DNA from: Pseudidiomarina marina
GTDB taxonomy: Bacteria > Pseudomonadota > Gammaproteobacteria > Enterobacterales > Alteromonadaceae
Length of the DNA: 64,000 nucleotides
Assembly (NCBI RefSeq): GCF_003987045.1
Contig: NZ_PIPZ01000001.1
Coordinates: forward strand, 682,001-746,000
Direction: 5' to 3'
This document shows positions 29,007 to 39,750 of the stretch, one piece after another. The notes below the pieces were generated by a model. The model was not told where the DNA came from. It searched no databases and worked only from the letters and a program-made list of their open reading frames with translations. The translations under genes were made by a program, and so were the position numbers. The stretch's first letter is position 1, and each line of letters opens with the position of its first letter.

Positions 29007-30026
29007 TTATTGTTCGAGTTGTTTTTCAATTTTCTTAACGCGCTGGAACAAGTCGTCTAACTGACGATAACGTGCCCCATTGCGCCGCCACTCCCGTTGT
29101 GGGGCAGCAGGAATACCTGAAGCATAGGCGCCAGGTTCAGTAATTTCCTTAATAACCATTGAGAAACCACTGATTTGTACGTCGTCGCAAATTGAAATGT
29201 GACCATTAATTGCAGTTGCGCCACCAATTAAGCAACGCTTGCCAATACGGCAGCTTCCCGCTAAAACGGTACAGCCTGCAATCGCTGTGTCTTCATCAAT
29301 AAACACGTTATGCGCAATTTGGCACTGATTATCAATAATCACGCCATTGCTGATAATCGTATCGTCAAGTGCACCACGGTCAATGGTGGTACTCGCACCG
29401 ATATCAACACGATCGCCAATGACGACGCGGCCTAGCTGTGGAATTTTAATCCACTTACCAGCTTCATTAGCCCAACCAAAACCATCGGCTCCTATCACGG
29501 TGCCAGCATGCACCAAGCAATGCTCACCGATAACACAGTTGTGATAAATCACAACATGTTGCCAAAGTTGCGTGTTTGCACCAATTTGAGTGCCTGGTCC
29601 AACATAGCAGCCGACACCAATCGTGACATTGTCGGCTAATACCACGTTTTCAGCAATGACTGCGTTCGCTCCAATCGCCACGTTTTTCCCAATTTTTGCA
29701 CTGGGATGAATTTGCGCGCTGGCATGAATGCTTTCAGCTGGTTTCGGTGTGGTATCGAGTAACTGCGCAATTTTTGCGAATCCCGCATAAGGATTACGTG
29801 TACGCAAGGCCGACATGCCTTTCGGGACATCAACATCGGGAGCCACAATGACCGCACTCGCATGCGAAGTATCAAGTTGGCTACGATATTTTTCATTGGC
29901 TAAAAAGGCAATTTGCCCCGGCTGAGCCGAGGCAAGTGTAGCAACACCGGTTATCGTGAGGGCGGCATCGCCCTGCACTTCTGCACCAATTGCGTCAGCA
30001 AGCTGCTGCAACGTTAGTGTTTGCAT
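29007..30026 (-). CDS. lpxD: UDP-3-O-acylglucosamine N-acyltransferase LpxD
   Basis: Third step of lipid A synthesis. From ATG 30026 the protein has 339 residues (E. coli 341). An N-terminal uridine-binding domain (QTLTLQQLADAIGAEVQGD) precedes hexapeptide repeats with GADGFGWANEAGKW, IDRGALDDTIISNGVIIDNQ and a C-terminal helix. A GTG at 30041 would add five residues and overlap skp. The chosen ATG lies 4 nt after the skp stop and fits the family start. Confidence 0.95.
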   Translation of the reverse strand: MQTLTLQQLADAIGAEVQGDAALTITGVATLASAQPGQIAFLANEKYRSQLDTSHASAVIVAPDVDVPKGMSALRTRNPYAGFAKIAQLLDTTPKPAESIHASAQIHPSAKIGKNVAIGANAVIAENVVLADNVTIGVGCYVGPGTQIGANTQLWQHVVIYHNCVIGEHCLVHAGTVIGADGFGWANEAGKWIKIPQLGRVVIGDRVDIGASTTIDRGALDDTIISNGVIIDNQCQIAHNVFIDEDTAIAGCTVLAGSCRIGKRCLIGGATAINGHISICDDVQISGFSMVIKEITEPGAYASGIPAAPQREWRRNGARYRQLDDLFQRVKKIEKQLEQ

Positions 30027-30030
30027 TAAC

Positions 30031-30546
30031 TTAGTTTCCACCAGTCATTTTATTGACAACTTCGTCAGTCAAATCAGCTGAATCTGCCGCATAAATGAGC
30101 GCGCTGCTTTGCAGTACCACATCGTAATTTTGCTCGCTGGCAACAGCTTGAGCATTGCGCATGACCTCAGTCATTAACTGATCACGCACTTCATTACCTC
30201 GACGATTCATGTCTTCACGAAGGGCTTTAACTTTCAATTGACGCGTGGTGTCAAGCATTTCCATTTCGCGTTCCATTTTTACACGCTCAGCTGGAGACAT
30301 GATCGATGCATCACGCTGCGCTTTTTCACTTAAAGCACGCATTTGTTCTTCAAGTTTAGATACTTCTTCAATCTGACCTTTGAACTCATCTTGAATTTGT
30401 TGTTCAAGATTACGAGCTTGTGGCAAGTTAGACAAAACTTCTTGCATGCTAACAAAACCAATCTTCTGTTGCGCTTCTGCCGCATTGGCAAACAATGCAG
30501 ATGACAATAAAGCAACTGCGATACTAGATTTAACGATAGCTTTCAC
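30031..30546 (-). CDS. skp: Periplasmic chaperone Skp (OmpH)
   Basis: Trimeric jellyfish-shaped chaperone that carries unfolded outer-membrane proteins to BamA. The 171-residue protein has a cleavable signal (start MKAIVKSSIAVALLSS, cleavage near ANAAEA). A long coiled-coil region follows (residues about 45-120, rich in E, Q, K and R). It lies 20 nt after bamA, as in E. coli. Confidence 0.95.
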   Translation of the reverse strand: MKAIVKSSIAVALLSSALFANAAEAQQKIGFVSMQEVLSNLPQARNLEQQIQDEFKGQIEEVSKLEEQMRALSEKAQRDASIMSPAERVKMEREMEMLDTTRQLKVKALREDMNRRGNEVRDQLMTEVMRNAQAVASEQNYDVVLQSSALIYAADSADLTDEVVNKMTGGN

Positions 30547-30566
30547 TATTAACTCCTTGATACTTA

Positions 30567-33083
30567 TTAGAATGTTGTACCGATATTGAACGTAAACGTC
30601 TGCGTACGATCGGTCTCTTCTGATTTAATCGGCCGACCGAATGATAACGTGATTGGTCCCATTGGTGAAATCCATTGTATAGAAATACCAGCCGCTGCGC
30701 GATAGTGCGATGGCTCACTGTAATCTTTCAATGGTTCTGAGTTACCAAGCAGCTCAAGTTGGCTATAAGTTGCGTAGTCAAACTCCGTATCCCACACGTT
30801 ACCTACATCAATATAAAAACTGGTACGAACCGTATTTTTGTTTTCTTCAGATATAAACGGCGTAGGTACAATCAATTCTAACCCACCTACGGCCATTGCA
30901 TTACCACCAACTGAATATTGGCTTACCGCAACTTGGTCTGCGCCAGGGTACGCAGGAAGTCCGGGTGGAATACCATCATAACCAGGTTGGCCTGGAATCG
31001 TTTGCGGATACCGATAAATAGCGCGTGGACCAATGGTGTTTCCTTCAAACCCGCGCAAGTTATCGCGGCCACCTAAGCGGAAGTTCTCATAGAAAGGGAA
31101 TAAGTATTCGTTTCCGTTCTCATCGGTTCCGTACCCGTTACCATAGCCAATCCGTAACCGCGTCATAAACACAAAACTATGGCTATCAGTAATTGGGAAA
31201 TATTGGCGATAGTCATAGTTCGTGCGGAAGTAATTCACATCGCTATTTGGCGTGGCCACTTCCACACTTAAACTATTTGACGAGCCGGCCGTAGGGAACA
31301 TGCCACGATTCAATGTCACTCGGCTAATGCCTGCTGAAAGCTCAAAGATGTCAAATTTCACACCTAAATTCGGGTTTTGCTCATCCAAATAAGGGCGGTA
31401 GAAGCGTGAAACTTGCTCATAGCTATCGACGTTACTAATCTGCTCATTTCGGTACGTCGCGCCAAAGTTTAAACTTGTCACTTCATTGATTGGGAAGCCG
31501 ATTGAGCTACCAATACCGTATTGTTTCTTGTTGTAACGTATATAGTTTTCAAGGTTACCCGCATCAAACTCGCTCACGTAGAGCTGACCAGATAAACTCA
31601 CGCCATCCTTGGTTAAATATCGGTCGGTATAAGAAACCGAGGCGCTCTTATTATAACGGTTCGTGTTCACATTAATCGCAGCTCGGTTACCCGAGCCTAA
31701 GAAGTTTTCTTGTGACAAACCAAGACCAATTTGGAAACCAGAATAGTCGCCGTAACCTAAGGTGAAATTAAAACTTCCTGACGGTTGCTCTTTCACCGTA
31801 AAATCAACTTCTACGCGGTCGTCTTCGGTATCCGATTTGCGGGTCGATGTTTCAACTGTTTCAAAATAACCTAAGCGCTCTAAACGAACTTTACTTTGCT
31901 CAATCAATTGGTCATTCAGTGGCGCGCCTTCAAGTTGGCGCATTTCTCGACGTAACACTTCGTCAGCGGTAATGTTGTTACCAATAAAATTGATTCTATC
32001 GACGTAAATCCGTTGCCCAGGATTAACCGAGAAGGTCAAATCAACTTCGTTGCTCCCTTCTTGCATATCTGGAATAGCACGCACTTCAGGATAGGCATAG
32101 CCAAAACGACCGTAATAACGCGAGATAGCATCTTCTAGGAATGTAATTTGCTCAGCATTATACCGAGTACCCGGGTCGATTGACGTAAGTCGCTTTATCA
32201 CGTCATCATGGCCTTTCAAATCACCAATGACGTTTACTTCGCGAACGTCATATACTTCGCCTTCATTCACGTTAATCGTGATGTATACGCCCTCTCTGTC
32301 TGGTGTCATACTGACTTGGACAGATTCAATCTGGAAAGCAAGGTAACCTCGGTTGCGATAGAAACTCTCTAGTTTCTCAAGGTCACCGGACAACTGTTGT
32401 TTCTGATAACGGCGTTCGCCAATGAAATTCCACCATGGCAATTTATCTTTCAATTCAAAGTCGGCTAATAACTGTTCATCGGTAAAACTACTATTACCAA
32501 CAATATTAATCTGTTGAATTTCTGCTGAATCGCCTTCTTCAAATTTCAGTTCTAAACGAACACGATTGCGGGGCAATTCAATCACATTAATTTCAACAGA
32601 CGCGTTATATTTACCAACGCCGTGGAAAAAATCTTCGAGCCCAGTTTCAATTGACGAGATCATGGTGCGGTCAAGTTGCTCACCGACAACAATACCACTG
32701 TCCGTTAAGCTCTCTTCTAACTGCTCGTCTTTAATTTCTTTGTTACCGTCAAATTCAATACTGGCAATTGTTGGGCGTTCAATAACTTCGAAAACTAACG
32801 TATTACCGTCGCGTTTAACGACAATATTTTCAAAGTATGCAGCCGAGTTTAACGACCGAATACTCGCGCGGATGCGGCTAGCATCTACTTCGTCACCCAC
32901 TCGAATTGGTATATAGGTTAGCGCAGCCCCTAGTGCGACTCGCTGCAAACCACGAACACGAATGTCTTCAACGACAAATTTTTCGAAATTTATTTGTGAA
33001 TTATTTTCTGCACTACTCGCCTCGTAAGCCGGCAGTGACGCCGCTGCAACGAGGGCGCTTAAAAACAGCTGTTTCAACGTCAT
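30567..33083 (-). CDS. bamA: Outer-membrane protein assembly factor BamA
   Basis: Central pore-like component of the BAM complex inserting beta-barrel proteins. The 838-residue protein (E. coli 810) has an export signal ending near SSAEN, five POTRA domains (residues about 30-430) and a 16-strand barrel. The conserved loop-6 motif appears as NLRGFEGNTIGP, where many have VRGF. The last residue is Phe (FNIGTTF), the usual outer-membrane signature. It lies between rseP and skp. Confidence 0.97.
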   Translation of the reverse strand: MTLKQLFLSALVAAASLPAYEASSAENNSQINFEKFVVEDIRVRGLQRVALGAALTYIPIRVGDEVDASRIRASIRSLNSAAYFENIVVKRDGNTLVFEVIERPTIASIEFDGNKEIKDEQLEESLTDSGIVVGEQLDRTMISSIETGLEDFFHGVGKYNASVEINVIELPRNRVRLELKFEEGDSAEIQQINIVGNSSFTDEQLLADFELKDKLPWWNFIGERRYQKQQLSGDLEKLESFYRNRGYLAFQIESVQVSMTPDREGVYITINVNEGEVYDVREVNVIGDLKGHDDVIKRLTSIDPGTRYNAEQITFLEDAISRYYGRFGYAYPEVRAIPDMQEGSNEVDLTFSVNPGQRIYVDRINFIGNNITADEVLRREMRQLEGAPLNDQLIEQSKVRLERLGYFETVETSTRKSDTEDDRVEVDFTVKEQPSGSFNFTLGYGDYSGFQIGLGLSQENFLGSGNRAAINVNTNRYNKSASVSYTDRYLTKDGVSLSGQLYVSEFDAGNLENYIRYNKKQYGIGSSIGFPINEVTSLNFGATYRNEQISNVDSYEQVSRFYRPYLDEQNPNLGVKFDIFELSAGISRVTLNRGMFPTAGSSNSLSVEVATPNSDVNYFRTNYDYRQYFPITDSHSFVFMTRLRIGYGNGYGTDENGNEYLFPFYENFRLGGRDNLRGFEGNTIGPRAIYRYPQTIPGQPGYDGIPPGLPAYPGADQVAVSQYSVGGNAMAVGGLELIVPTPFISEENKNTVRTSFYIDVGNVWDTEFDYATYSQLELLGNSEPLKDYSEPSHYRAAAGISIQWISPMGPITLSFGRPIKSEETDRTQTFTFNIGTTF

Positions 33084-33121
33084 TCTGTGCTACTTAATTG
33101 TTTTATGTTGTACATGTCGTT

Positions 33122-34477
33122 TCATTGAGACAATCGCAAAATATCATTGCTGATTGCAATCGCCATTAACGCAAAAATTAGAATACCGCCAATACGGTAA
33201 CAAATCTCTTGAACACGATCTGAAACGGGTTTACCTCTGGCGCCTTCTATGGCCAAAAATGCGAGGTGTCCGCCATCTAATACCGGTAGCGGTACTAAAT
33301 TGATGATGCCCAAGTTGACACTAATTAATGCTAGAAACCCTAAAAAATAAACGAATCCATAACTGGCTGTCGCTCCAGCTCCCTCCGCTATCGCAACTGG
33401 CCCACTCAAATTACTAACAGAAACTGTTCCGGTAACCAGCTTACCAATCATTTTCACGCTAAGAACCATAAGTTCCCATGTGCGCTCAGCGCCTTTCCAG
33501 AGGCCTTCCAATACACCGTATTGTTGCGTGAATCGGTACTCTTCAGGATATGGTGCGACGGTCGGCTCTACCCCTAAAAAGCCAATATCTTGCTGATTCA
33601 CTTCTCGACTACCGAGACGAACCGAAATAACTCGCTGTTCGCCATTACGTTCAATAGTTAAGTCGACCTGTTGTCCCGGCGCTTGTACGATTAAGTCTCT
33701 CGTTTGAGGCCAATCAGTAACAGGAGTTCCATTAAATTCAAGAATTTTATCACGCAACTGCAATCCAGCCTGCGCGGCTGGTGAATTTTCCGCAACATAA
33801 CTCAGTTCAAGAGATACCTCGGGCTGATAGGGTTGCATACCTATTGCTAAAAACGTCGGTTGCTGACTGTCATCCAATCGCCATTGCGAAATATCCAAGG
33901 TGTAATCGCGCAAGCGATTATTTTCGTCACGCGTTTGCAGTAAAACTTGGTTATTGCCAAGTGCAGCAGCAAGGTTCAGGTTTACTTGTTGCCAATCAGC
34001 GGTGCGCTTATTATCCACAGAAACAATTTCTGCTGGCGTTACAATGCCTGCCGCATCGGCAATTGAGTTCGGTGTCGTGGTGCCAATCACTGGTTTAACC
34101 GACGGCACACCAATCAAGAACATAAGCCACAGCACAGCTATCGCGAGAATAAAATTAGCAAGTGGTCCGGCGGCAATCACGGCAGCACGCTGCGCCACAG
34201 ATTTTGAGTTAAAACTTAAGTGCCGTTGTTCAACAGGCACATCATCTACGCGCTCATCAAGCATGCGCACATAACCACCAAGTGGAATCATACCAACTTG
34301 ATAGACCGTGCCATCGGCTGCTTGGCGTTGCCAAATGGGCTTTCCAAAACCGACCGAGAAGGTAAGGACTTTAACGCCACAACGACGCGCCACCCAAAAA
34401 TGACCAAACTCATGAAAGGTCACCAAAATTCCAAGGGTAATGACGAACGCACCAAGCGACCAAATAATACTACCCAT
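33122..34477 (-). CDS. rseP: Site-2 intramembrane protease RseP
   Basis: Inner-membrane zinc protease that cleaves RseA after DegS and so frees sigma-E. The protein has 451 residues (E. coli 450). The HExxH site is HEFGH at residues 22-26 in the first membrane segment. Two PDZ domains span roughly 115-310. The third-helix motif NLVPLPVLDGGHL supplies the third zinc ligand. Its start overlaps the dxr stop by 1 nt. Confidence 0.97.
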   Translation of the reverse strand: MGSIIWSLGAFVITLGILVTFHEFGHFWVARRCGVKVLTFSVGFGKPIWQRQAADGTVYQVGMIPLGGYVRMLDERVDDVPVEQRHLSFNSKSVAQRAAVIAAGPLANFILAIAVLWLMFLIGVPSVKPVIGTTTPNSIADAAGIVTPAEIVSVDNKRTADWQQVNLNLAAALGNNQVLLQTRDENNRLRDYTLDISQWRLDDSQQPTFLAIGMQPYQPEVSLELSYVAENSPAAQAGLQLRDKILEFNGTPVTDWPQTRDLIVQAPGQQVDLTIERNGEQRVISVRLGSREVNQQDIGFLGVEPTVAPYPEEYRFTQQYGVLEGLWKGAERTWELMVLSVKMIGKLVTGTVSVSNLSGPVAIAEGAGATASYGFVYFLGFLALISVNLGIINLVPLPVLDGGHLAFLAIEGARGKPVSDRVQEICYRIGGILIFALMAIAISNDILRLSQ

Positions 34478-35667
34478 TACGAAACTTGCTCCACTTGCTG
34501 TCGTGCTACTGCACGCGCTTCTTTATCGAGTTCAATTAGCGCTTCAACCGATGTTAATTCAACGGTGTTTAATTGCTGTAACACCCTATCACAAATATCA
34601 CCAATTGCGGTGAATGGAATGCGTTCTTGTAAAAATGCCGCCACCGCAATTTCATTCGCAGCATTGAGACTAGTGGTTGCCCACTGCCCTTCCCAGCACG
34701 CATCGATTGCTAATTGCAAACACGGATAGCGTGCCGCGTCAGCGGACATGAAGGTCAGTTCACTCAGTTGTAGAAAATCAAGCGCCTGAACACCGCTCTC
34801 AATACGCTCGGGATAACCGAGGCCATAAGCGATTGGCGTGCGCATGTCCGGTTGTCCCAATTGCGCAATTACTGAACCATCGATATAACTAACCATGGAA
34901 TGGATCACGCTTTGCGGGTGCACCAATACTTGTATCTGGTCTTTTTTGCAGTTAAACAACCAACGCGCCTCAATATACTCAAGGCCTTTGTTCAACATCG
35001 TCGCCGAATCGACCGAGATTTTCTGGCCCATCGACCAGTTTGGGTGGTTACACGCTGCCGCAGGTGTTTGTTCCGCAAGTTTGGCTATTGGTAGCTCACG
35101 AAAAGGGCCGCCAGAGCCTGTCAGTAAAATTTGGTGAATACCGGCAGTCGCCAAATCAGCGTGTCCAAGCGGCTGTTGCACTTCAGGAGGCAAACACTGA
35201 TAGATCGCATTGTGCTCGCTATCGATAGGTAATAACTCTGCACCGTATTTGGCCACCGCATCCATAAATAACTGACCAGACATCACTAACGCTTCTTTAT
35301 TAGCTAATAAGACGCGTTTACCTGCTTTCACTGCAGCCATCGTTGGTAGCAAACCAGCCGCTCCCACAATCGCCGCCATTACGGTAGTGACTTGAGAATC
35401 AGCAGCTACCGCAATAACAGCTTCAGCGCCCGCTAAAACCTCACAATCGCAATCACTTAGTTCTTGTTGTAAACGTTGCGCCGCTTGCTTGTCTGCCATC
35501 ACCGCAAAACGTGGTTTAAAGCGTCGACATATATCAGCCATGTCGGCCACGTTGCCATTGGCGGTAACCGCAAATAGCTCAAATTGCTCAGGGTGATTGG
35601 CCATTACCGCCAAGGTATTTTGGCCAATTGAACCGGTTGCTCCAAGAATGGTAACGCGTTGCTTCAT
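34477..35667 (-). CDS. dxr: 1-deoxy-D-xylulose 5-phosphate reductoisomerase
   Basis: NADPH enzyme making 2-C-methyl-D-erythritol 4-phosphate in the MEP isoprenoid pathway. The protein has 396 residues (E. coli 398). The N-terminal [13 protein letters not shown] binds NADPH. Metal and substrate motifs [14 protein letters not shown] and [23 protein letters not shown] are intact. It lies 1 nt after cdsA. Confidence 0.98.
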   Translation of the reverse strand: MKQRVTILGATGSIGQNTLAVMANHPEQFELFAVTANGNVADMADICRRFKPRFAVMADKQAAQRLQQELSDCDCEVLAGAEAVIAVAADSQVTTVMAAIVGAAGLLPTMAAVKAGKRVLLANKEALVMSGQLFMDAVAKYGAELLPIDSEHNAIYQCLPPEVQQPLGHADLATAGIHQILLTGSGGPFRELPIAKLAEQTPAAACNHPNWSMGQKISVDSATMLNKGLEYIEARWLFNCKKDQIQVLVHPQSVIHSMVSYIDGSVIAQLGQPDMRTPIAYGLGYPERIESGVQALDFLQLSELTFMSADAARYPCLQLAIDACWEGQWATTSLNAANEIAVAAFLQERIPFTAIGDICDRVLQQLNTVELTSVEALIELDKEARAVARQQVEQVS

Positions 35668-35668
35668 A

Positions 35669-36532
35669 TCAGGTTAAAAACCACAGGTAGGAGAGCGTAA
35701 ATATCGGTAAAGCGGCAGTTAAACTATCGATACGGTCAAGTATACCACCGTGACCAGGTAATAATGAGCCACTGTCTTTGACGCCAGCACAACGCTTGAA
35801 CATACTCTCGTTCAAGTCGCCAAATACCGACGCCACCACTGTCACTAAACCGGTAATGTAGTAGCCACTAAATTGCTCGGCAGGTATTTTTAGCCAGTGA
35901 GCCAATACCATCATGACCACAAACGCCAAAGTAATACCACCACACAAGCCTTCCATCGTTTTACCTGGGCTTACCGAGGGCATCAGCTTGTTGCGACCAT
36001 ATTTTACACCAGCAAAGTATGCTCCGACGTCTGCAGCCCAAACTAATAGCAATACAAACAGTACGGCGAAACCACCAAATAACGGCTGCTCCTCATAATT
36101 TAAAGAGCGAACAGCAACTAAGCCAGCCCAAGCAGGAATAAGAGTCAACAATCCAAAAACGCCAACAATCGAACGCGTGCGAGACCACACTCTTCTGCTT
36201 CGCGGGTAATTAATTACCAGTGCTGTGGCGACCAACCACCATACGCAACCAATAATAATCAACGTATAAATGATCGGATCAAGCGCGCCATCCAACCAAA
36301 CTTTGTCCAGCGGCACTAACCACATCAACAATCCGAGAAGAGCAGCAACAAACACAGTGTAAGCTATACGTGCACTCGTACGAGTTACATTCATAAGCGG
36401 TGCCCATTCCCAGGCGCCGGCAGTCATTAGCCCGATAACGGCAATAGCAAACCATAACAATGGCAGCCCAAACACCGCATATAAAGCTAATGGGATTAAA
36501 ATAAGTGCAGTTAATAAACGTTGTTTCAGCAA
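35669..36532 (-). CDS. cdsA: Phosphatidate cytidylyltransferase CdsA
   Basis: Integral membrane enzyme making CDP-diacylglycerol for phospholipid synthesis. The 287-residue protein has about eight hydrophobic segments. The CDS signature is present near the C-terminus as [18 protein letters not shown] followed by ILDRIDS. It lies between uppS and dxr with 1-nt gaps on both sides. Confidence 0.97.
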   Translation of the reverse strand: MLKQRLLTALILIPLALYAVFGLPLLWFAIAVIGLMTAGAWEWAPLMNVTRTSARIAYTVFVAALLGLLMWLVPLDKVWLDGALDPIIYTLIIIGCVWWLVATALVINYPRSRRVWSRTRSIVGVFGLLTLIPAWAGLVAVRSLNYEEQPLFGGFAVLFVLLLVWAADVGAYFAGVKYGRNKLMPSVSPGKTMEGLCGGITLAFVVMMVLAHWLKIPAEQFSGYYITGLVTVVASVFGDLNESMFKRCAGVKDSGSLLPGHGGILDRIDSLTAALPIFTLSYLWFLT

Positions 36533-36533
36533 A

Positions 36534-37319
36534 CTAATCCCCGGTTGTTACGTCGGTATCTAAAATGGCTTGTTGCAGTTGCTCACTGGTGAGTCCGAAA
36601 CGTCTTTCGCGACAGCTAAAATCTGCAATGGCAGCTGCAAATTCTCGGTCATCAAAATCTGGCCATAATACCTTACTAAAGTAAAACTCTGCATAGGCTA
36701 ATTGCCATAACAGAAAATTGCTAATTCGGTGTTCGCCACCTGTTCTTATTAATAAATCTGGCACAGGCTGATCGGCTAATTCAAGCTGCTTCGCTAGTTG
36801 CTCTTCAGTCACTTGCTGCGGCGTTAGCTGCCCAGCTGCAACCTGCTCGGCTAATTTACGCGCCGCTTGGGTGATATCCCAATGGCCACCATAATTCGCC
36901 GCGATATTCAGGTTTAGCGCGGTATTGCTGGCGGTCAGCGCTTCCGCTTCCTGCATCTGCTTTTGTAAGCGTTCACCAAATGCTGACTTATCACCAATGA
37001 TTCGCAAACGTACATTGTATTTGTGTAGCTTTTTCACTTCACGTTTCAATACGGTCATGAATAATTCCATCAGTACTGAAACTTCTTGTTCTGGTCGCTT
37101 CCAGTTTTCACTACTAAACGCAAACAAGGTTAACGATTCGATACCCTTTTTACGAGCAAATTCAACCGCTGCGCGAACCGCTTCTGCACCCGCTTTATGA
37201 CCAGCTGTGCGGCGCTTGCCACGCATTTGCGCCCAACGCCCGTTGCCATCCATGATGATTGCCACGTGGCGTGGAATTTTTATTGTCGAGACTTCCGTTG
37301 TTGTCATAGGTGATGCCAT
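36534..37319 (-). CDS. uppS: Undecaprenyl diphosphate synthase UppS
   Basis: cis-Prenyltransferase making the C55 carrier lipid for peptidoglycan. The protein has 261 residues. It has the catalytic-Asp block [40 protein letters not shown], and the C-terminal [23 protein letters not shown] and WPDF blocks. A short variable head ([12 protein letters not shown]) precedes the family core, so the start could be at the internal Met5. A terminator-like hairpin lies between frr and this gene. Confidence 0.97.
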   Translation of the reverse strand: MASPMTTTEVSTIKIPRHVAIIMDGNGRWAQMRGKRRTAGHKAGAEAVRAAVEFARKKGIESLTLFAFSSENWKRPEQEVSVLMELFMTVLKREVKKLHKYNVRLRIIGDKSAFGERLQKQMQEAEALTASNTALNLNIAANYGGHWDITQAARKLAEQVAAGQLTPQQVTEEQLAKQLELADQPVPDLLIRTGGEHRISNFLLWQLAYAEFYFSKVLWPDFDDREFAAAIADFSCRERRFGLTSEQLQQAILDTDVTTGD

Positions 37320-37324
37320 ACAAG

Positions 37325-37357
37325 AAAAAACGCCGTGCGAGTATACCTGACACGGCG
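37325..37357 (-). terminator. Terminator-like hairpin between frr and uppS
   Basis: On the minus strand CGCCGTG and CACGGCG form a 7-bp stem around a 13-nt loop, followed by six T residues that end 5 nt before the uppS start. It may partly terminate or attenuate transcription within the array. Confidence 0.65.
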
Positions 37358-37388
37358 CTGTCCACCAACGTGGAATACGAGTAACTGC

Positions 37389-37946
37389 TTAAACTTCCAT
37401 CAAGTCTTTTTCTTTTTCTGCCAGCAGCTCATCAATTTTTGCGATGTAGGTATCGGTCAGCTTTTGAATTTCATCGGTCGCTTTACGTTCTTCATCTTCT
37501 GTAATTTCTTTTTCTTTCAATAATTCTTTCAGATCAGTATTCGCATCGCGACGGATATTACGAACCGCAACGCGGCCCTGCTCTGCTTCCGCGCGCACTA
37601 CTTTTACCAAGTCACGACGACGCTCTTCAGTCAGCGGTGGTAATGGCACACGAATCACGGTGCCAGCAGCCGCTGGGTTCAATCCGAGATCCGAGGTCAT
37701 AATCGCCTTTTCAACCGCACCGCTTGATGATTTATCAAATACGGTAATAGCCAATGTACGCGAATCTTCAACGGTGATATTCGCTAATTGCTTCAACGGG
37801 GTATCCGCACCGTAATAAGGCACCATAATGCCATCCAAAATGCTTGGATGTGCGCGACCAGTGCGCACTTTTGAAATTTGTGAGCGCAGCGCTTCAACGC
37901 TTTTTTCCATACGCTGCTTAGCGTCTTGTTTAATTTCGTTTATCAC
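37389..37946 (-). CDS. frr: Ribosome recycling factor
   Basis: With EF-G it splits post-termination ribosomes. The 185-residue length equals E. coli RRF. The start [23 protein letters not shown], the [13 protein letters not shown] block and the C-terminal [16 protein letters not shown] are typical. It lies 40 nt after pyrH. Confidence 0.98.
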   Translation of the reverse strand: MINEIKQDAKQRMEKSVEALRSQISKVRTGRAHPSILDGIMVPYYGADTPLKQLANITVEDSRTLAITVFDKSSSGAVEKAIMTSDLGLNPAAAGTVIRVPLPPLTEERRRDLVKVVRAEAEQGRVAVRNIRRDANTDLKELLKEKEITEDEERKATDEIQKLTDTYIAKIDELLAEKEKDLMEV

Positions 37947-37986
37947 GTTTTTATCCTTTCAATTCTTAATGCACAAACAAGTTGGT

Positions 37987-38733
37987 TTATGCTTGCTCAA
38001 TCACGCTTTCACTGGCTATTAGTGTACCTTCTTCTTCGCCCATAATCACGGCTCTTAACGCACCCGGTTTATTCATGTTGAACACACGGATAGGTAGGTT
38101 ATGGTCGCGAGCAAGCGTAAATGCCGCCAAGTCCATCACTTTAAGTTGCTGTTGTAACACATCATTATAGCTAATTTGACGGAATAATTTAGCATTAGGA
38201 TCTTTCACCGGGTCGGCAGAAAACACGCCGTCGACTTTCGTCCCTTTAAGCACTAAATCAGCTTCAATTTCGATGCCTCGGAGGCAAGCGGCTGAATCAG
38301 TGGTAAAAAATGGATTACCAGTACCGGCGGAGAAAATCACCACACGGCCGGATTTTAATAAACTGATTGCGTCAGCCCAATTATAGCTGTCACACACGCC
38401 ATTTAACTCAATGGCTGACATCAAACGTGCATTGACGAAGGCACGATGCAGTGCATCACGCATGGCTAAACCATTCATCACCGTGGCCAACATGCCCATA
38501 TGGTCGCCAACGACGCGATTCATACCCGCTTTCGCTAAACCTTCACCACGAAATAGGTTACCGCCACCTATCACCAAACCAACTTGAACGCCCAGTTCAA
38601 CCAACTCTTTTATTTCCTGAGCCATGCGGTCTAAAACTTTTGCATCAATGCCAAATGGTTCATCGCCCATCAACGCCTCGCCGCTTAGTTTCAAAAGTAC
38701 ACGGCGGTATGCAGGTTTGCTACTTGGTGTCAT
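37987..38733 (-). CDS. pyrH: UMP kinase PyrH
   Basis: Hexameric bacterial UMP kinase. The protein has 248 residues (E. coli 241). It shows [52 protein letters not shown] and [22 protein letters not shown] strong terminator separates it from tsf, so it probably also has its own promoter. Confidence 0.98.
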   Translation of the reverse strand: MTPSSKPAYRRVLLKLSGEALMGDEPFGIDAKVLDRMAQEIKELVELGVQVGLVIGGGNLFRGEGLAKAGMNRVVGDHMGMLATVMNGLAMRDALHRAFVNARLMSAIELNGVCDSYNWADAISLLKSGRVVIFSAGTGNPFFTTDSAACLRGIEIEADLVLKGTKVDGVFSADPVKDPNAKLFRQISYNDVLQQQLKVMDLAAFTLARDHNLPIRVFNMNKPGALRAVIMGEEEGTLIASESVIEQA

Positions 38734-38772
38734 CAGTTCGCTCCATGTTCAGGTTTTAAGGGGGTTCACCCT

Positions 38773-38805
38773 AAAAAAAACCGCATCCTGCCGAGCAGGA
38801 TGCGG
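38773..38805 (-). terminator. Rho-independent terminator after tsf
   Basis: CCGCATCCTGC and GCAGGATGCGG form a perfect 11-bp stem around CGA. On the minus strand eight T residues follow. It lies between tsf and pyrH and should end most rpsB-tsf transcripts. Confidence 0.9.
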
Positions 38806-38846
38806 TTTCTATTATCGACTGTCTGTCGTCGGCAGCGTCATTGGCA

Positions 38847-39725
38847 TTAAGCCTTTTTCGCAGCTGCCATTTGCGCTTGAACTTCAGCAGCGAAGTCTTC
38901 AGCTTTCTTCTCAATACCTTCGCCCACTTCAAAGCGAACAAAAGTAAGAACGTCAGCGCTTTTCTGCTTCAGTAAGTCTGCAACAGTGATTGATGGGTCT
39001 TTCACGAAAGCTTGACCAGTTAAGCTGATCTCGCCAGTGAATTTACGCATACGGCCTTCAACCATTTTCTCAGCGATGTCTTGTGGCTTACCACTTTGCA
39101 TTGCGATATCTAGTTGAATTGCACGCTCTTTCTCAACCACTTCAGCTGATACGTCTTCTGGCTTCACAAACTGTGGCGCGCTAGCTGCAACGTGCATTGC
39201 TAAATCTTTAGCTAAGTCAGAATCACCACCAGTGATTGCAACTAATACACCAATACGACCGCCGTGAACATAAGCTTCAACCAAGTCACCACCTTCAATA
39301 GTGATAACGCGGCGAACGTTCATGTTCTCACCGATTTTCGCAACTAATGCTTCACGAACTTCTTCAACAGTACCATCACCGATGTTGGTCGCTTTAAGCT
39401 TCTCAACGTCAGTTTCTTTGTTGGCGAATGCCGCTTCGATAACTTTCTCACCGAATGATAAGAAGTTGTCATCACGTGCAACGAAGTCAGTTTCACAGTT
39501 CAATTCAACCAAAGTACCTACGTTACCTTCAGTCTTAGTCAGGATTACACCTTCAGCAGCTACGCGACCAGCTTTCTTAGCTGCTTTCGCTTGACCACTT
39601 TTACGCATATTCTCGATCGCCGCGTCGATATCGCCGCCGGTCTCTTCTAATGCCTTTTTGCAATCCATCATGCCAGCGCCAGTGCGCTCGCGCAGTTCTT
39701 TAACCAGAGCTGCTGTAATAGCCAT
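38847..39725 (-). CDS. tsf: Elongation factor Ts
   Basis: Guanine-nucleotide exchange factor for EF-Tu. The protein has 292 residues (E. coli 283). The start [25 protein letters not shown] is a UBA-like domain, and the EF-Tu contact [10 protein letters not shown] is intact. The C-terminal [11 protein letters not shown] segment is typical. It lies 25 nt after rpsB. Confidence 0.98.
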   Translation of the reverse strand: MAITAALVKELRERTGAGMMDCKKALEETGGDIDAAIENMRKSGQAKAAKKAGRVAAEGVILTKTEGNVGTLVELNCETDFVARDDNFLSFGEKVIEAAFANKETDVEKLKATNIGDGTVEEVREALVAKIGENMNVRRVITIEGGDLVEAYVHGGRIGVLVAITGGDSDLAKDLAMHVAASAPQFVKPEDVSAEVVEKERAIQLDIAMQSGKPQDIAEKMVEGRMRKFTGEISLTGQAFVKDPSITVADLLKQKSADVLTFVRFEVGEGIEKKAEDFAAEVQAQMAAAKKA

Positions 39726-39750
39726 GTATTTGTCCTCTAATCAGATGACT

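Noticed and set aside
33440-33480. GGAACTT on the minus strand inside rseP as a sigma-E promoter for bamA
   Set aside because: The -35 match is good, but no TCnnA-like -10 follows at 15-18 nt, and it lies about 350 nt before bamA.
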